Positions 1 through 6,928 of a DNA stretch of 11,555 bases are shown here, one piece after another. Within the stretch, counting starts at the first letter, position 1, and each line of letters opens with the position of its first letter. A program made the translations under genes and the position numbers. Location: the NCBI GenBank assembly GCA_958446785.1, contig CAUCXP010000030.1, positions 1-11,555 on the forward strand, read 5' to 3'. The notes under the pieces are model-generated. The model saw nothing but the letters and a program-made list of their open reading frames with translations, was not told the origin of the DNA and did not search any database. The DNA is from an uncultured Collinsella sp. (GTDB lineage Bacteria; Actinomycetota; Coriobacteriia; Coriobacteriales; Coriobacteriaceae).

Positions 1-62
1 TGAAACGAATGGTGAGGATCTGTCCTAAGGAAGCCGAGACACTCAACTTCAGAGTTTCCTAA
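1..62 (+). other. Possible 3' end of an upstream gene
   Basis: Two plus-strand frames are open at the left edge. One ends at a TAA at 26-28 and gives a short acidic tail reading ETNGEDLS. The other ends at a TAA at 60-62, only two bases before the terminator stem at 65. A rho-independent terminator directly downstream shows that a rightward transcript ends here, so one of the two is probably the C-terminus of a gene lying outside the window. The sequence is too short to identify the product or choose the frame. A non-coding RNA end is also possible. Confidence 0.3.
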
Positions 63-64
63 CC

Positions 65-105
65 AAAACGCCCGGCGAGCAGTTAATGCCCGCCGGGCGT
101 TTTGT
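65..105 (+). terminator. Rho-independent terminator of the gene left of the window
   Basis: A perfect 13-bp stem is formed by AAAACGCCCGGCG at 65-77 and its exact reverse complement at 91-103, with a 13-base loop. The A/T ends of the stem supply a TTTTGTT tail on the plus strand and an equivalent run of A/T on the minus strand, so it could work in both directions. On the plus strand it ends the transcript entering from the left. On the minus strand it would stop any read-through from the DUF1593 gene at 331-1842. Confidence 0.9.
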
Positions 106-120
106 TAAAAGAAGTGAAAG

Positions 121-203
121 CACTCATTGGGGACGTACTTAAATGACCAGTCAAACAAGAACGTCCCCAACGACTACTCATTTAAGTCTGTCCCCAATGA
201 GTG
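121..203. repeat. Palindromic GGGGAC-type repeat, copy A
   Basis: Arms of 26 bases at 121-146 and 178-203 are inverted copies differing at only two or three positions around the centre of the arm; each contains TCATTGGGGAC and TTAAATGA. The 31-base spacer includes GAACGTCCCCAACGAC (159-174), whose reverse complement recurs with one change at 11198-11213. The left arm is repeated exactly, 26 of 26 bases, at 6986-7011. This is therefore a dispersed intergenic repeat family. It resembles REP/MITE-like units mobilised in trans by REP-associated transposases, but no transposase gene is in the window. Confidence 0.85.
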
Positions 204-303
204 CCCCAAAGTGAGAGTGGATAATCTGCCGTTTTTGGCCTGTTTGGGGGCTCAAAGTGGGAGATTATCCACTCTCGTCATTTGGCCGGCACTTGGGGGC
301 ACT
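200..303. repeat. Nested palindromic repeat, copy B
   Basis: There are two concentric pairs of arms. The outer pair is AGTGCCCCAAAGTG at 200-213 with CACTTGGGGGCACT at 290-303 (13 of 14 pair). The inner pair is GAGAGTGGATAATCT at 213-227 with its perfect reverse complement at 262-276. The element shares bases 200-203 with the preceding palindrome, so the two abut. It lies between the upstream terminator and the stop codon of the leftward DUF1593 gene, and may fold in that gene's mRNA 3' end. It has no U-run typical of an intrinsic terminator. The sequence CCGGCACTTGGGG at 286-298 is related to the repeats near 11145 and 11172. Confidence 0.85.
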
Positions 304-330
304 TCTTGTTGAGTGTGAGCGCCGTCGCTG

Positions 331-1842
331 CTACGCGACGGTGATGGCGACCTGGCCGTAGCGGGTGCAGGGGCGCTCGGCGCGCGTCTGCACGGTAAGG
401 GTGAGCACAAGGCGGTCGCCGGGCCGCGCGTCGGCGGGCACGATGAAAGCGGTGTCTACCGTGCATTCTTGCCACAGCGACAGATCCTGGGCGCCTGCAT
501 AGCTCGACGGGTCCACGGCGACATCCCAATGCACATCGAAGCCCTTGCCGTCGGGGTCGACGATGGTCGCTGTAAGGTCGACGCGCTCGCCGGCTGTGGC
601 GCTGCGGTCGGCCGTGACCTCGACAACATGTGCCGGATGCGAGCAGGCTGCCGGATCATGGGCACACCATTGCGCGCGGGCGGCAAAGTCTTCCTGATAG
701 GCACGCAGGTAGGGATTGAGATTGTCGTCTGCGGGCGTGCCGATGGAGGCAAAACCGGCGGGCGCGTTCGCATCGGGATGCCCATCAAAAAACATGCGGC
801 CCAGCAGCGTATCGAAGTCGCGGTCGTCGATACCGCGCAGGCCAAACGGAAGCAGCGGAATATAGGTCATGCTGTCGCCTTCGGCCATAAAGTCGCCGCG
901 CTCAAACTGCACCGCGGGCCTGCCTTCTAGGCCCCAATCCAGACGGGCATGCTTGCCAAACTGAAAGCGCTCGGGCTCGTTTTCGTAGACCTTACCATCG
1001 CCATAGAGCATATAGCGTGCCATGAGGGGTCCGTTGCCCTGCGTGAGATTCCGCTCAGGCCAAGGAGCCTTAAACAGCGGCAGCGTATCGGGCTGAGCTG
1101 TTTTGGCGTCGAAATAGTTGCCATACATATAGGGCGTACGCCAAAAGATGAGCTCGGGAAAGAGCTCGCGTCCATGGTCGAGCCACGAGTTGTCCTGCCC
1201 CACGCCATCGGCAACGCCCATCACGCGCACCTTCTGATAGACCCGCTGCCGTACGGCGGGCCACTCGGGCGTGGCGCGATAGCGCTCGGCAATACTCATG
1301 AGGGCGCGAACGATCGTATTCATACCACCCCAGCTGAGCAACCATAACGTACGCGGATCATCATCCAGAATCGCCTGCGCAATTACGCGAGACCCCTCAG
1401 TTTCCTCAGTCACATCACCCTCAAAGGCAACATTTCCCACAAAGGTGCGCTCGATCATCTGGGCGGGCGTGGGAAACGGCGGCTCACCGGCAGCGGCCGC
1501 ATTTGCTTGCAACTGCGGCCAAGCCTGGGCATATTCATTACTCCAGAGACTCTCAATCCAATGCTCGGGAAACGGCCGATACTCACGAAGCTCGCCGGCT
1601 AGCGGATCGGGCTCATGAGGCACAACAGCCCACTCATAAGAGCGCCGCCCTTTGGTCCGCCAATGCGAATTCACCTCGCCGAGCGTATGAACCCCATCCC
1701 CAAGAAAGTGATACTGCGAAGCCGTATACACCACAGCCTGAACATCAAGCAAGTTGAGATACAGAGCCAAATGAACAAGCGAGTTCATATCATCGACTTC
1801 CATATCAGTGGTAACAATCACCCGAGTCAACTTCTGGGACAT
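331..1842 (-). CDS. DUF1593 / Sde182-type nucleoside hydrolase-like protein
   Basis: The 503-residue product matches the DUF1593 (cellulose-binding Sde182-type) layout. An N-terminal nucleoside-hydrolase-like domain opens with VIVTTDMEVDDMNS (residues 8-21), whose acidic TTDxExDD cluster is the position of the Ca2+/ribose-binding DxDxxxDD loop of inosine-uridine hydrolases. SWGGMNT (170-176) corresponds to that fold's later glycine-rich loop. Near the end of the domain is EGDSMTYIPLL (321-331). Residues from about 403 to 503 form an Ig-like beta-sandwich typical of the family's C-terminus. No signal peptide is seen, so it is probably cytoplasmic. The start at 1842 is chosen because GGAG lies 8 bases upstream; an in-frame TTG at 1866 would add 8 residues but is less convincing. 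It lies 262 bases downstream of the esterase on the same strand. The substrate is unknown; a glycosidic or N-ribosidic bond is inferred from the fold. Confidence 0.85.
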   Translation of the reverse strand: MSQKLTRVIVTTDMEVDDMNSLVHLALYLNLLDVQAVVYTASQYHFLGDGVHTLGEVNSHWRTKGRRSYEWAVVPHEPDPLAGELREYRPFPEHWIESLWSNEYAQAWPQLQANAAAAGEPPFPTPAQMIERTFVGNVAFEGDVTEETEGSRVIAQAILDDDPRTLWLLSWGGMNTIVRALMSIAERYRATPEWPAVRQRVYQKVRVMGVADGVGQDNSWLDHGRELFPELIFWRTPYMYGNYFDAKTAQPDTLPLFKAPWPERNLTQGNGPLMARYMLYGDGKVYENEPERFQFGKHARLDWGLEGRPAVQFERGDFMAEGDSMTYIPLLPFGLRGIDDRDFDTLLGRMFFDGHPDANAPAGFASIGTPADDNLNPYLRAYQEDFAARAQWCAHDPAACSHPAHVVEVTADRSATAGERVDLTATIVDPDGKGFDVHWDVAVDPSSYAGAQDLSLWQECTVDTAFIVPADARPGDRLVLTLTVQTRAERPCTRYGQVAITVA

Positions 1843-1940
1843 AGGAACAGCTCCAATCAAAATCAATTCAGCCAGTTACGCGCAAGGCAAGACGGGACCC
1901 ATGCCCCCATCGCCACCGACCCGGCGGCCCGCTAGAAGCG

Positions 1941-2126
1941 GCCGGCCAGGGTCACAGCAACGTCAACGCAGCGGAGACCGGGGTTTAGTCTTGCAAACAT
2001 TCCGCAGGGGGCATGGGCAGGCGCAGCGCGAAGCGCAAAGCGCCAGCCCATGCATGCCCGAGGACGTTTGCAAGACTAAACCCCGGTCCCCGCGATGGGA
2101 GGGCTTAGCGGTCGACCCTGGCCGAC
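1941..2126. repeat. Large nested palindrome between the esterase and DUF1593 genes
   Basis: Three concentric arm pairs share one centre. The outer pair is 1941-1953 with 2114-2126 (12 of 13). The middle pair is 1971-1998 with 2066-2093 (27 of 28), containing the perfect 22-bp core that starts ACCGGGGTTTAG. The inner pair is GCATGGGCAGGCGC at 2011-2024 with 2040-2053 (13 of 14). The right outer arm is inside the last codons of the esterase gene (encoding SARVD), so the left outer arm is an inverted copy of that gene end. There is no U-run after the stem in either direction, so a plain intrinsic terminator is unlikely. It could be a MITE-like insertion or an mRNA-stabilising 3' structure that separates expression of the two leftward genes. 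Confidence 0.85.
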
Positions 2127-3442
2127 CACTCCCAGCAGCCCACCGGCTCGCCGTCGATGAGTACGTTGCCCCCGTCGAAGTCTTGATAACACAGGTCGTT
2201 GAATTGGTGGATCCACACGCCGTGGTTGAACGTCTTCTTGGCCGAGCCGTCGGCCTCGCGATACACGCCGGTCAGGTCCTCGACATGGCTAAAGTAGGTG
2301 AGATGCACGTTGGCGCCGGCATCGCGCAGGCGCGCGAACAGCGGCAGCACGGTCTGCTGCGGGCACACGAGCTCGTCGCCCTTGGAGTGCGTAAACCACA
2401 GCGGCGTCTTGGCGAGCGCGGCTACGTCCTCGTCCGTGGCGTTGTACCATGGGGCGCAGCAGGGAAGGCCCGCGGCGAAGAAATCGGGGTAGTCGGCGCA
2501 CAGGCGCAGGGTCATAAAGCCGCCGTTGGAAAGACCGGCGACCACGATGCGGTCGGTGTCGATGCGGTCGGCATGCTCGGCGACAAACTCATCGATAAGT
2601 GCCTTGAGCACGGGGGAGTAGATGCTCTGGTTGGAGTGACCAAGCTGCTCGACGCCGTTGTCCATCCAAAACGTGGGCGACTGCGGCACGAGCACCCAGG
2701 CAAAGCCGCCAAAGTAGCGCTGGATCTGCGCCTGGCTGATGGCCGTCACGCGGTTGCCGATATAGGCGCGCGTGGCGCCTTCGCCCTGCGTGGCGCCCTT
2801 GCCCTCGCCGGCGCCGTGCAGATACACCACGAGCGGTGCCTTTTGGGGCACGGCCGTGGCCTCGGGCGCAAAGGGGTTGAAGCATGCCGAGTCCTCGGCC
2901 TTAAAGCTGGGCTCAAAGAAGCCGTATTCGAGCGCGATACCGTCGACGGCGGTCTTTTGCGTGTCGTTGCTCCAGCCTTTGAGCGCAGGGCAGATATCGC
3001 CACGGCAGGTGTCGAAGACCAGGCCGCAGGTGGGATCGTCGCCGTCGTTGCCGGGAAGAGCCGCGAGCTGCGTGATGCGCAGCTGGTCATCGAGCATGCG
3101 CGAGCCCATGACGCCGCCTTCGATGGTCTTGGTCAGGCGCTGCTCGGCGACCTCGAGCGCCACATGGGTGCCCACGGCGAGCTTACGTCCGTTTTCGTCG
3201 CACGGATATGCGGCGAGAACGTCGATGTAACCCACGGAGGGCGCGGCATGGTCGGCGCCGCGCTCCTTGCGCATCAGAACTTCGCCCGAGCGTTCGTGAC
3301 GCTCTACATATATATGGAAGGTGTTCGCGTCGATGTCGTTGGCGCGCACGGTGCAGGGCAGGTCGAGTACGACCTTGCTGATCCAGGGGCCAAAGTCGCC
3401 CAAGGTGGTGACGGTTGCGTAGGTACACAATTTGAGTTCCAT
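2105..3442 (-). CDS. Alpha/beta-hydrolase esterase with N-terminal Ig-like domain
   Basis: The 445-residue protein has the layout of EstA-like carbohydrate or feruloyl-type esterases (prolyl-oligopeptidase/PHB-depolymerase-like). An N-terminal beta-rich Ig-like domain (about 1-115) is followed by an alpha/beta-hydrolase domain (about 165-445). PLVVYLHGAGEG (203-214) supplies the HGAG oxyanion-hole motif. VVAGLSNGGFM (300-310) holds the nucleophile elbow with Ser305. Asp356 in KGDELV and His407 in FNHGVW complete a credible triad. There is no signal peptide, so it probably acts in the cytoplasm on imported acylated compounds. The start at 3442 has GGGAGG six bases upstream; the frame stays open another 40 codons upstream but without a ribosome site. 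It is the first leftward gene, divergent from the PTS gene, and a TAAACATGTTTA dyad sits 51 bases upstream. The actual ester substrate cannot be read from sequence; a peptidase role is less likely. Confidence 0.85.
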   Translation of the reverse strand: MELKLCTYATVTTLGDFGPWISKVVLDLPCTVRANDIDANTFHIYVERHERSGEVLMRKERGADHAAPSVGYIDVLAAYPCDENGRKLAVGTHVALEVAEQRLTKTIEGGVMGSRMLDDQLRITQLAALPGNDGDDPTCGLVFDTCRGDICPALKGWSNDTQKTAVDGIALEYGFFEPSFKAEDSACFNPFAPEATAVPQKAPLVVYLHGAGEGKGATQGEGATRAYIGNRVTAISQAQIQRYFGGFAWVLVPQSPTFWMDNGVEQLGHSNQSIYSPVLKALIDEFVAEHADRIDTDRIVVAGLSNGGFMTLRLCADYPDFFAAGLPCCAPWYNATDEDVAALAKTPLWFTHSKGDELVCPQQTVLPLFARLRDAGANVHLTYFSHVEDLTGVYREADGSAKKTFNHGVWIHQFNDLCYQDFDGGNVLIDGEPVGCWEWSARVDR

Positions 3443-3492
3443 GAGCTGCCTCCCTTGCGCCGCTAGTGGGAAACAAAAGCGGCAATACAATC

Positions 3493-3504
3493 TAAACATG
3501 TTTA
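3493..3504. promoter_or_regulatory. Perfect palindrome TAAACATGTTTA, candidate operator
   Basis: A 12-base perfect palindrome whose right end lies 51 bases upstream of the esterase start in the leftward direction, where a repressor would cover the promoter or early transcript. It shares its half-site with the two other dyads in this region. The sugar-locus regulator itself is not in the window. Confidence 0.55.
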
Positions 3505-3574
3505 GTTTAATCCAGAATTGCAGAACAAGCTGATAAACTCGGTAAACGGCAAAATTTAACACGCCATGAACTAC

Positions 3575-3588
3575 TAAACATATGTTTA
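3575..3588. promoter_or_regulatory. Perfect palindrome TAAACATATGTTTA, candidate operator
   Basis: A 14-base perfect palindrome with the same TAAACA half-sites as its neighbours, separated by TA. It is set back about 133 bases from the esterase start and 345 from the PTS start, where it could serve as an auxiliary site for looping between the flanking dyads. Confidence 0.5.
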
Positions 3589-3784
3589 CTAGCTTCTAGC
3601 AGGGCTTCTGTTGATGAGTTAACAGGTCATAGAGGTGTTTATCAAAATAAAAGCCCACGTAAAGAGCCATTTATCAATAGACAGTCAAAGAGACTATCTC
3701 CCGCCATTGGAATACGTTCACCCCCGATTTCCTACCGTTCGCCGGACTCTGCACGGTAAAATTGCCACAAATGAGGCGCTCCGT

Positions 3785-3826
3785 GTAAACTAAAGCCCGT
3801 AAACGTTCAGTAAACACTTTGTTTAC
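3785..3826. promoter_or_regulatory. Cluster of GTAAAC half-sites upstream of the PTS gene
   Basis: GTAAAC occurs at 3785-3790, 3799-3804 and 3810-3815, and its reverse complement GTTTAC at 3821-3826. The last two form the perfect 7-3-7 dyad GTAAACA-CTT-TGTTTAC. Spacings of 14 and 11 bases between direct half-sites put them roughly on one face of the helix. The cluster ends about 37 bases before the possible -10 at 3863, a usual position for an activator or an overlapping repressor. The half-site is compatible with LacI-family or similar sugar regulators, but I cannot assign the family. Confidence 0.55.
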
Positions 3827-3932
3827 GACAGCGTATCCAAGGGTCCGGCAACCGTAAGGGGTTATAGTCGCCGGGCCAAAGGCGTGCCTAAGCCCAAGGG
3901 GGCTGGCACACGAAGATATGGGGAGGGGTCCC

Positions 3933-5360
3933 ATGGCAGTAGATAACAAGCAGATTGCCACCGATGCCCTCGAGCTCGTGGGCGGCGCGGAGAATGTTTC
4001 CGTTGCCACCAACTGCATGACGCGCCTGCGTCTGACGCTCAAGGATAACAACAAGGTCGACGTGGAGAAGATCAAGAAGGTCAAGGGTGTTCTGGGTTGC
4101 CAGTTCGCCGGCGCCCAGCTCCAGGTCATCATCGGCCAGAACGTGCCCAAGGTGCTCGCCGAGTTCGTCGCCATCTCCGGCGTCAAACAGGGCGAGGCGG
4201 TCAACGAGAACCTCGACGCTCCCAAGGAGAAGTTCGAGCTCAAGAACCTGCCTAACATCATCCTCGACTATCTGTCGGGCTCCATGACCCAGCTCATCCC
4301 GCTGCTCATGGCCGGTGGTCTGTTCCGTACCATCGCGGCCGTCCTCGGCCCCACCATGCTCGGTGTGCTCTCGGCCGACGACCCGACCTATACGTTCCTC
4401 TACACCACGCTGTACGAGGCCACGTTCACCTTTATCCCCATCTACCTGGGTTATGCCGCCGCTAAGAAGCTCGGCGCCAGCCCGGTGCTCGGCATGCTGC
4501 TCGGTGGCGCCCTCATGGCTCCTTCCGTGGTGAGCGTCGCCACCCAGGAGGGCGGCGGAATCATCTCCGTCTACGGCATCCAGATCGCCGCTGCCAACTA
4601 CCAGCAGTCCGTCCTGCCGATCATCCTTTCGGTGCCCGTCCTGTACTTCATCGAGAAGTTCTTTAAGAAGGTTATGCCCGACGTGCTGTCCACGGTCTTC
4701 ACGCCGTTCTGCACCATGATCGTCACGATCCCCATTGCCTTCATCGTCCTCGCTCCGATCGGCAACGAGATCGGTACGCTGATCGCCAACGCCCTCTTCG
4801 GCCTTGCTGACCTTGGCGGCATCGGCATCCTGATCGTCATGGCCATCCTCGGCGCCTTCTGGCAGCTCTTCGTGGTCTGCGGCATGCACATGCCCGTCAT
4901 CCTGCTCGCCCAGGTTCAGATCATCGCTGCCGGTTACGATCCCTTCGTCTTCGTTTCCACCAACTGCGCTATGGCCGCTGTCTGGGGCTGCGCCTTCGGT
5001 GCCTTCCTCAAGATGAAGAACCCCGACGAGAAGTCTCTCGCCATCGGTTACGTCATCTCCGCCATCGCCGGCGGCGTCACCGAGCCCGCGCTCTTCGGCA
5101 TCCTCATGCGCTTCCGTCGCACCATGTTTGGCATGTTCATCGGCGGTGCTATCGGCGCTGTGTTCTCCGGCCTCATGGGTGTTACCTACTACCTCGCAGG
5201 CGGTGCCTCCAACTTCCTGGTCTTCACCAACTACCTGCAGGGTGGCCAGATGAACACCGTCTGGGCTATCGTTGGTATGGCAATCTCCTTTGTCATCGCC
5301 GCTGCCGTCGTCTTTGCCTGCGGCTTCTCCAAGGAGGAACTCGCCGAGATGGAGGCCTAA
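3933..5360 (+). CDS. PTS sugar permease, EIIBC (beta-glucoside/sucrose-like family)
   Basis: This membrane permease imports and phosphorylates a sugar using phosphate from HPr through a IIA partner. The 475-residue protein has an N-terminal IIB domain (about 1-85) with the phosphorylated cysteine in NCMTRLR (Cys28), a linker, and a hydrophobic IIC domain (about 105-465). IIC carries CGMHMP (316-321) and GGVTEPALFG (380-389, Glu384), the family's sugar-binding signature. There is no IIA domain, so a IIA encoded elsewhere is required. The start at 3933 is preferred to an ATG at 3918 because the GGGGAGGGG ribosome site lies between them. It heads the rightward pair with the GH140-like hydrolase, though a terminator follows it. 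Heavy use of C-ending codons suggests high expression. The transported sugar is not readable from sequence; the EIIBC fold points to a glucoside or disaccharide of the Glc superfamily. Confidence 0.93.
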   Translation: MAVDNKQIATDALELVGGAENVSVATNCMTRLRLTLKDNNKVDVEKIKKVKGVLGCQFAGAQLQVIIGQNVPKVLAEFVAISGVKQGEAVNENLDAPKEKFELKNLPNIILDYLSGSMTQLIPLLMAGGLFRTIAAVLGPTMLGVLSADDPTYTFLYTTLYEATFTFIPIYLGYAAAKKLGASPVLGMLLGGALMAPSVVSVATQEGGGIISVYGIQIAAANYQQSVLPIILSVPVLYFIEKFFKKVMPDVLSTVFTPFCTMIVTIPIAFIVLAPIGNEIGTLIANALFGLADLGGIGILIVMAILGAFWQLFVVCGMHMPVILLAQVQIIAAGYDPFVFVSTNCAMAAVWGCAFGAFLKMKNPDEKSLAIGYVISAIAGGVTEPALFGILMRFRRTMFGMFIGGAIGAVFSGLMGVTYYLAGGASNFLVFTNYLQGGQMNTVWAIVGMAISFVIAAAVVFACGFSKEELAEMEA

Positions 5361-5400
5361 GGCCAAACCATTCGGTTGCATATGACCTCACCTACACGAC

Positions 5401-5439
5401 AGGGCCCCGTCAGGCGCAAGCCCGGCGGGGCCCTTCTTG
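5401..5439 (+). terminator. Terminator after the PTS gene
   Basis: AGGGCCCCG (5401-5409) pairs perfectly with CGGGGCCCT (5426-5434), with further pairing possible inside, followed by TTCTT. It sits 40 bases after the PTS stop codon. Because the next gene on this strand starts 130 bases later without an obvious strong promoter, it may be a partial terminator that sets a high PTS to hydrolase ratio. Confidence 0.8.
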
Positions 5440-5500
5440 CAAGGTAGACTGATGGGGGGCGGGTGAGATTCGCCCGCGAGGGTTTGCCAAGCGGCGGGGG

Positions 5501-5525
5501 CTTTCGCGCGGGGTTACCGCGAAAG
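5501..5525 (+). other. Hairpin in the 5' region of the GH140-like gene
   Basis: CTTTCGCG (5501-5508) and CGCGAAAG (5518-5525) form a perfect 8-bp stem with a 9-base loop, about 45 bases before the start codon at 5571. No U-run follows. It may be an mRNA stability element or processing site behind the PTS terminator; its role is unknown. Confidence 0.5.
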
Positions 5526-5570
5526 TTTCCGGCGGTTCGCAAATCCTTTATCGAACGAAAGGACATGCAG

Positions 5571-6884
5571 ATGAGTTTGGGAACGCTGACCGTCAACGGT
5601 CGCCAGGATGGCTTTTTGTGCGAGGGCAAACCGTTCTTTTGGTTTGCCGATACGTGCTGGAGCGCGTTTACGAGCATTGCCGAGGCCGATTGGGACTACT
5701 ATCTGACCCGTCGCGCCGAGCAGGGCATGAACGTGCTGCAGATCAACACGCTGCCGCAGTGGGATCGCTGCTGCCCCGATCTGGGCATTTGGCCCTATGC
5801 CAGCGAGGATGGCGTGCATTTTGATTGGTCCCGACCCAACCAAGCGTACTGGGATCGTGCCGCCGCCATGTGTCGCGCTGCCGTCGAGCACGGCATTCGT
5901 CCGGCACTCGTGCTTATGTGGTGCAACTACGTGCCCGGTACCTGGGGCGCCAAGATTGCCGAGCATTGCGGTGCCGAGGTTATGCCGCGCGAGGAGGTCC
6001 GTGCCCACGTTGCCCGCGTCGTCGAGAACCTGGGTGAGTTCGACCCCGTTTACGTGGTGACGGGCGATACCGACTTTACCAGCGACGAGGCGATCGCCTA
6101 TTACGAGGATGCCCTCGACGAAGTCGTCAATCGCGCGCCCGAGGCGTTGCGCACCATGCATATCAACCGCGGCAACCGCACCATCCCGGCACGGTACCTG
6201 GACCGCTTGGACTTCTACATGTTCCAGCCCGGCCACAACTACGAGGGCCAGCCCGAGGCTTGGCACTTGCCGCAGGACTTTATCGCCAACTATCCCAAAA
6301 AGCCGATGGTCAACTCTGAGCCTTGTTACGAGCAGATGGGTGCGTCGCGCAATGTGTACTGGCGCTTCACCGCGCAGGACTGCCGCGCGAGTGTGTGGTC
6401 GTCGATCCTTGCCGGCGCCAGCGCGGGTGTGACCTATGGCGCGCACGGTGTTTGGAACTGGCAGACTAGCAAGAGCCAGGGCTCGGTGCTGGGCGAGGGC
6501 TTCGATATGCCGTTCCGCTGGCAGGAGTGTCTGCAGTTTGCGGGCGTTTGGGACTTTGGCGCGATCGAGCATGTGCTTGCCGGCCTGGGTGCTACGGCTG
6601 GCGACGACGCACTTGCCGTGGTTCCGGCGCAGGAGCTCCTCGATGACGCGCGCGAGGCCATTCGTGTGGCGCGCGTTGGCGATCGCGTCGTCACGTACCT
6701 GCCGCGCACCACGGCGCTCAAGTTTAAGCTCGACGGCGCGCGTGGCTGGACGGCGACGGTTCTCGACATGGAAGACAAGCGCGTCGCCAAGCTGCCCGTT
6801 CGCGACAACGGTGACGGCACCGTGCGCGTGGCTCAGCATCCCTTTGAGCACGACGCCCTGGTGATCCTGACCCCTGGGCGCTAA
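5571..6884 (+). CDS. DUF4038 / GH140 apiosidase-like glycoside hydrolase
   Basis: The 437-residue protein has an apiosidase-like TIM-barrel domain (about 1-345) and a small C-terminal beta domain (about 345-437), the usual DUF4038 plus trailing domain layout. Family marks are KPFFWFADTCWS (20-31), QGMNVLQINTLPQWD (51-65), WDRAAAMCRAAVEHGI (94-109), VVTGDTDF (162-169), MVNSEPCYE (246-254) and YGAHGVWNWQ (289-298). In GH140, which includes an apiosidase acting on rhamnogalacturonan II, an Asp/Glu pair is catalytic; the candidates here are Asp166 or Asp168 with Glu250. There is no signal peptide, so the substrate must be imported, fitting the PTS gene just upstream. The start at 5571 is set by GAAAGGA seven bases upstream; ATG 5565 is too close to it. 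Activity on apiose is inferred from family; other exo-glycosidase activities are possible. Confidence 0.85.
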   Translation: MSLGTLTVNGRQDGFLCEGKPFFWFADTCWSAFTSIAEADWDYYLTRRAEQGMNVLQINTLPQWDRCCPDLGIWPYASEDGVHFDWSRPNQAYWDRAAAMCRAAVEHGIRPALVLMWCNYVPGTWGAKIAEHCGAEVMPREEVRAHVARVVENLGEFDPVYVVTGDTDFTSDEAIAYYEDALDEVVNRAPEALRTMHINRGNRTIPARYLDRLDFYMFQPGHNYEGQPEAWHLPQDFIANYPKKPMVNSEPCYEQMGASRNVYWRFTAQDCRASVWSSILAGASAGVTYGAHGVWNWQTSKSQGSVLGEGFDMPFRWQECLQFAGVWDFGAIEHVLAGLGATAGDDALAVVPAQELLDDAREAIRVARVGDRVVTYLPRTTALKFKLDGARGWTATVLDMEDKRVAKLPVRDNGDGTVRVAQHPFEHDALVILTPGR

Positions 6885-6928
6885 CGGCTCTTCTCCAACA
6901 TTTACAACCCAGTCCCTTTCATAAGGCT

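Larger units (their letters stand above)
3443..3932. promoter_or_regulatory. Divergent control region of the sugar locus
   Basis: These 490 bases hold no credible gene and are clearly more AT-rich on the left half than the flanking genes. They separate the leftward esterase from the rightward PTS gene and must hold both promoters. Three dyads (3493-3504, 3575-3588, 3810-3826) share the half-site TAAACA/TGTTTA with spacers of 0, 2 and 3 bases. Further GTAAAC half-sites lie at 3542-3547, 3785-3790 and 3799-3804. A short inverted pair TACCGT/ACGGTA is at 3733-3738 and 3753-3758. A possible -10 (TATAGT, 3863-3868) precedes the PTS gene but has no good -35, which suits activator-dependent expression. 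Confidence 0.65.

Noticed and set aside
127..312. A 61-codon plus-strand frame at the left end
   Set aside because: It lies wholly within the two palindromic repeats and has no ribosome site; its sequence is set by the repeats.
1808..3466. A 552-codon plus-strand open frame opposite the esterase
   Set aside because: It is antisense to the esterase, crosses the 1941-2126 palindrome, and has no recognisable domain or ribosome site.
3888..5381. A 497-codon minus-strand open frame opposite the PTS gene
   Set aside because: It is a shadow of the GC-rich PTS gene: its product is an unnatural run of Gly, Asp, Glu and His with no domain, while the plus-strand frame gives a full EIIBC protein.
5514..6851. 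A 445-codon minus-strand open frame opposite the GH140-like gene
   Set aside because: It is low-complexity antisense, while the sense frame carries clear glycoside hydrolase motifs.
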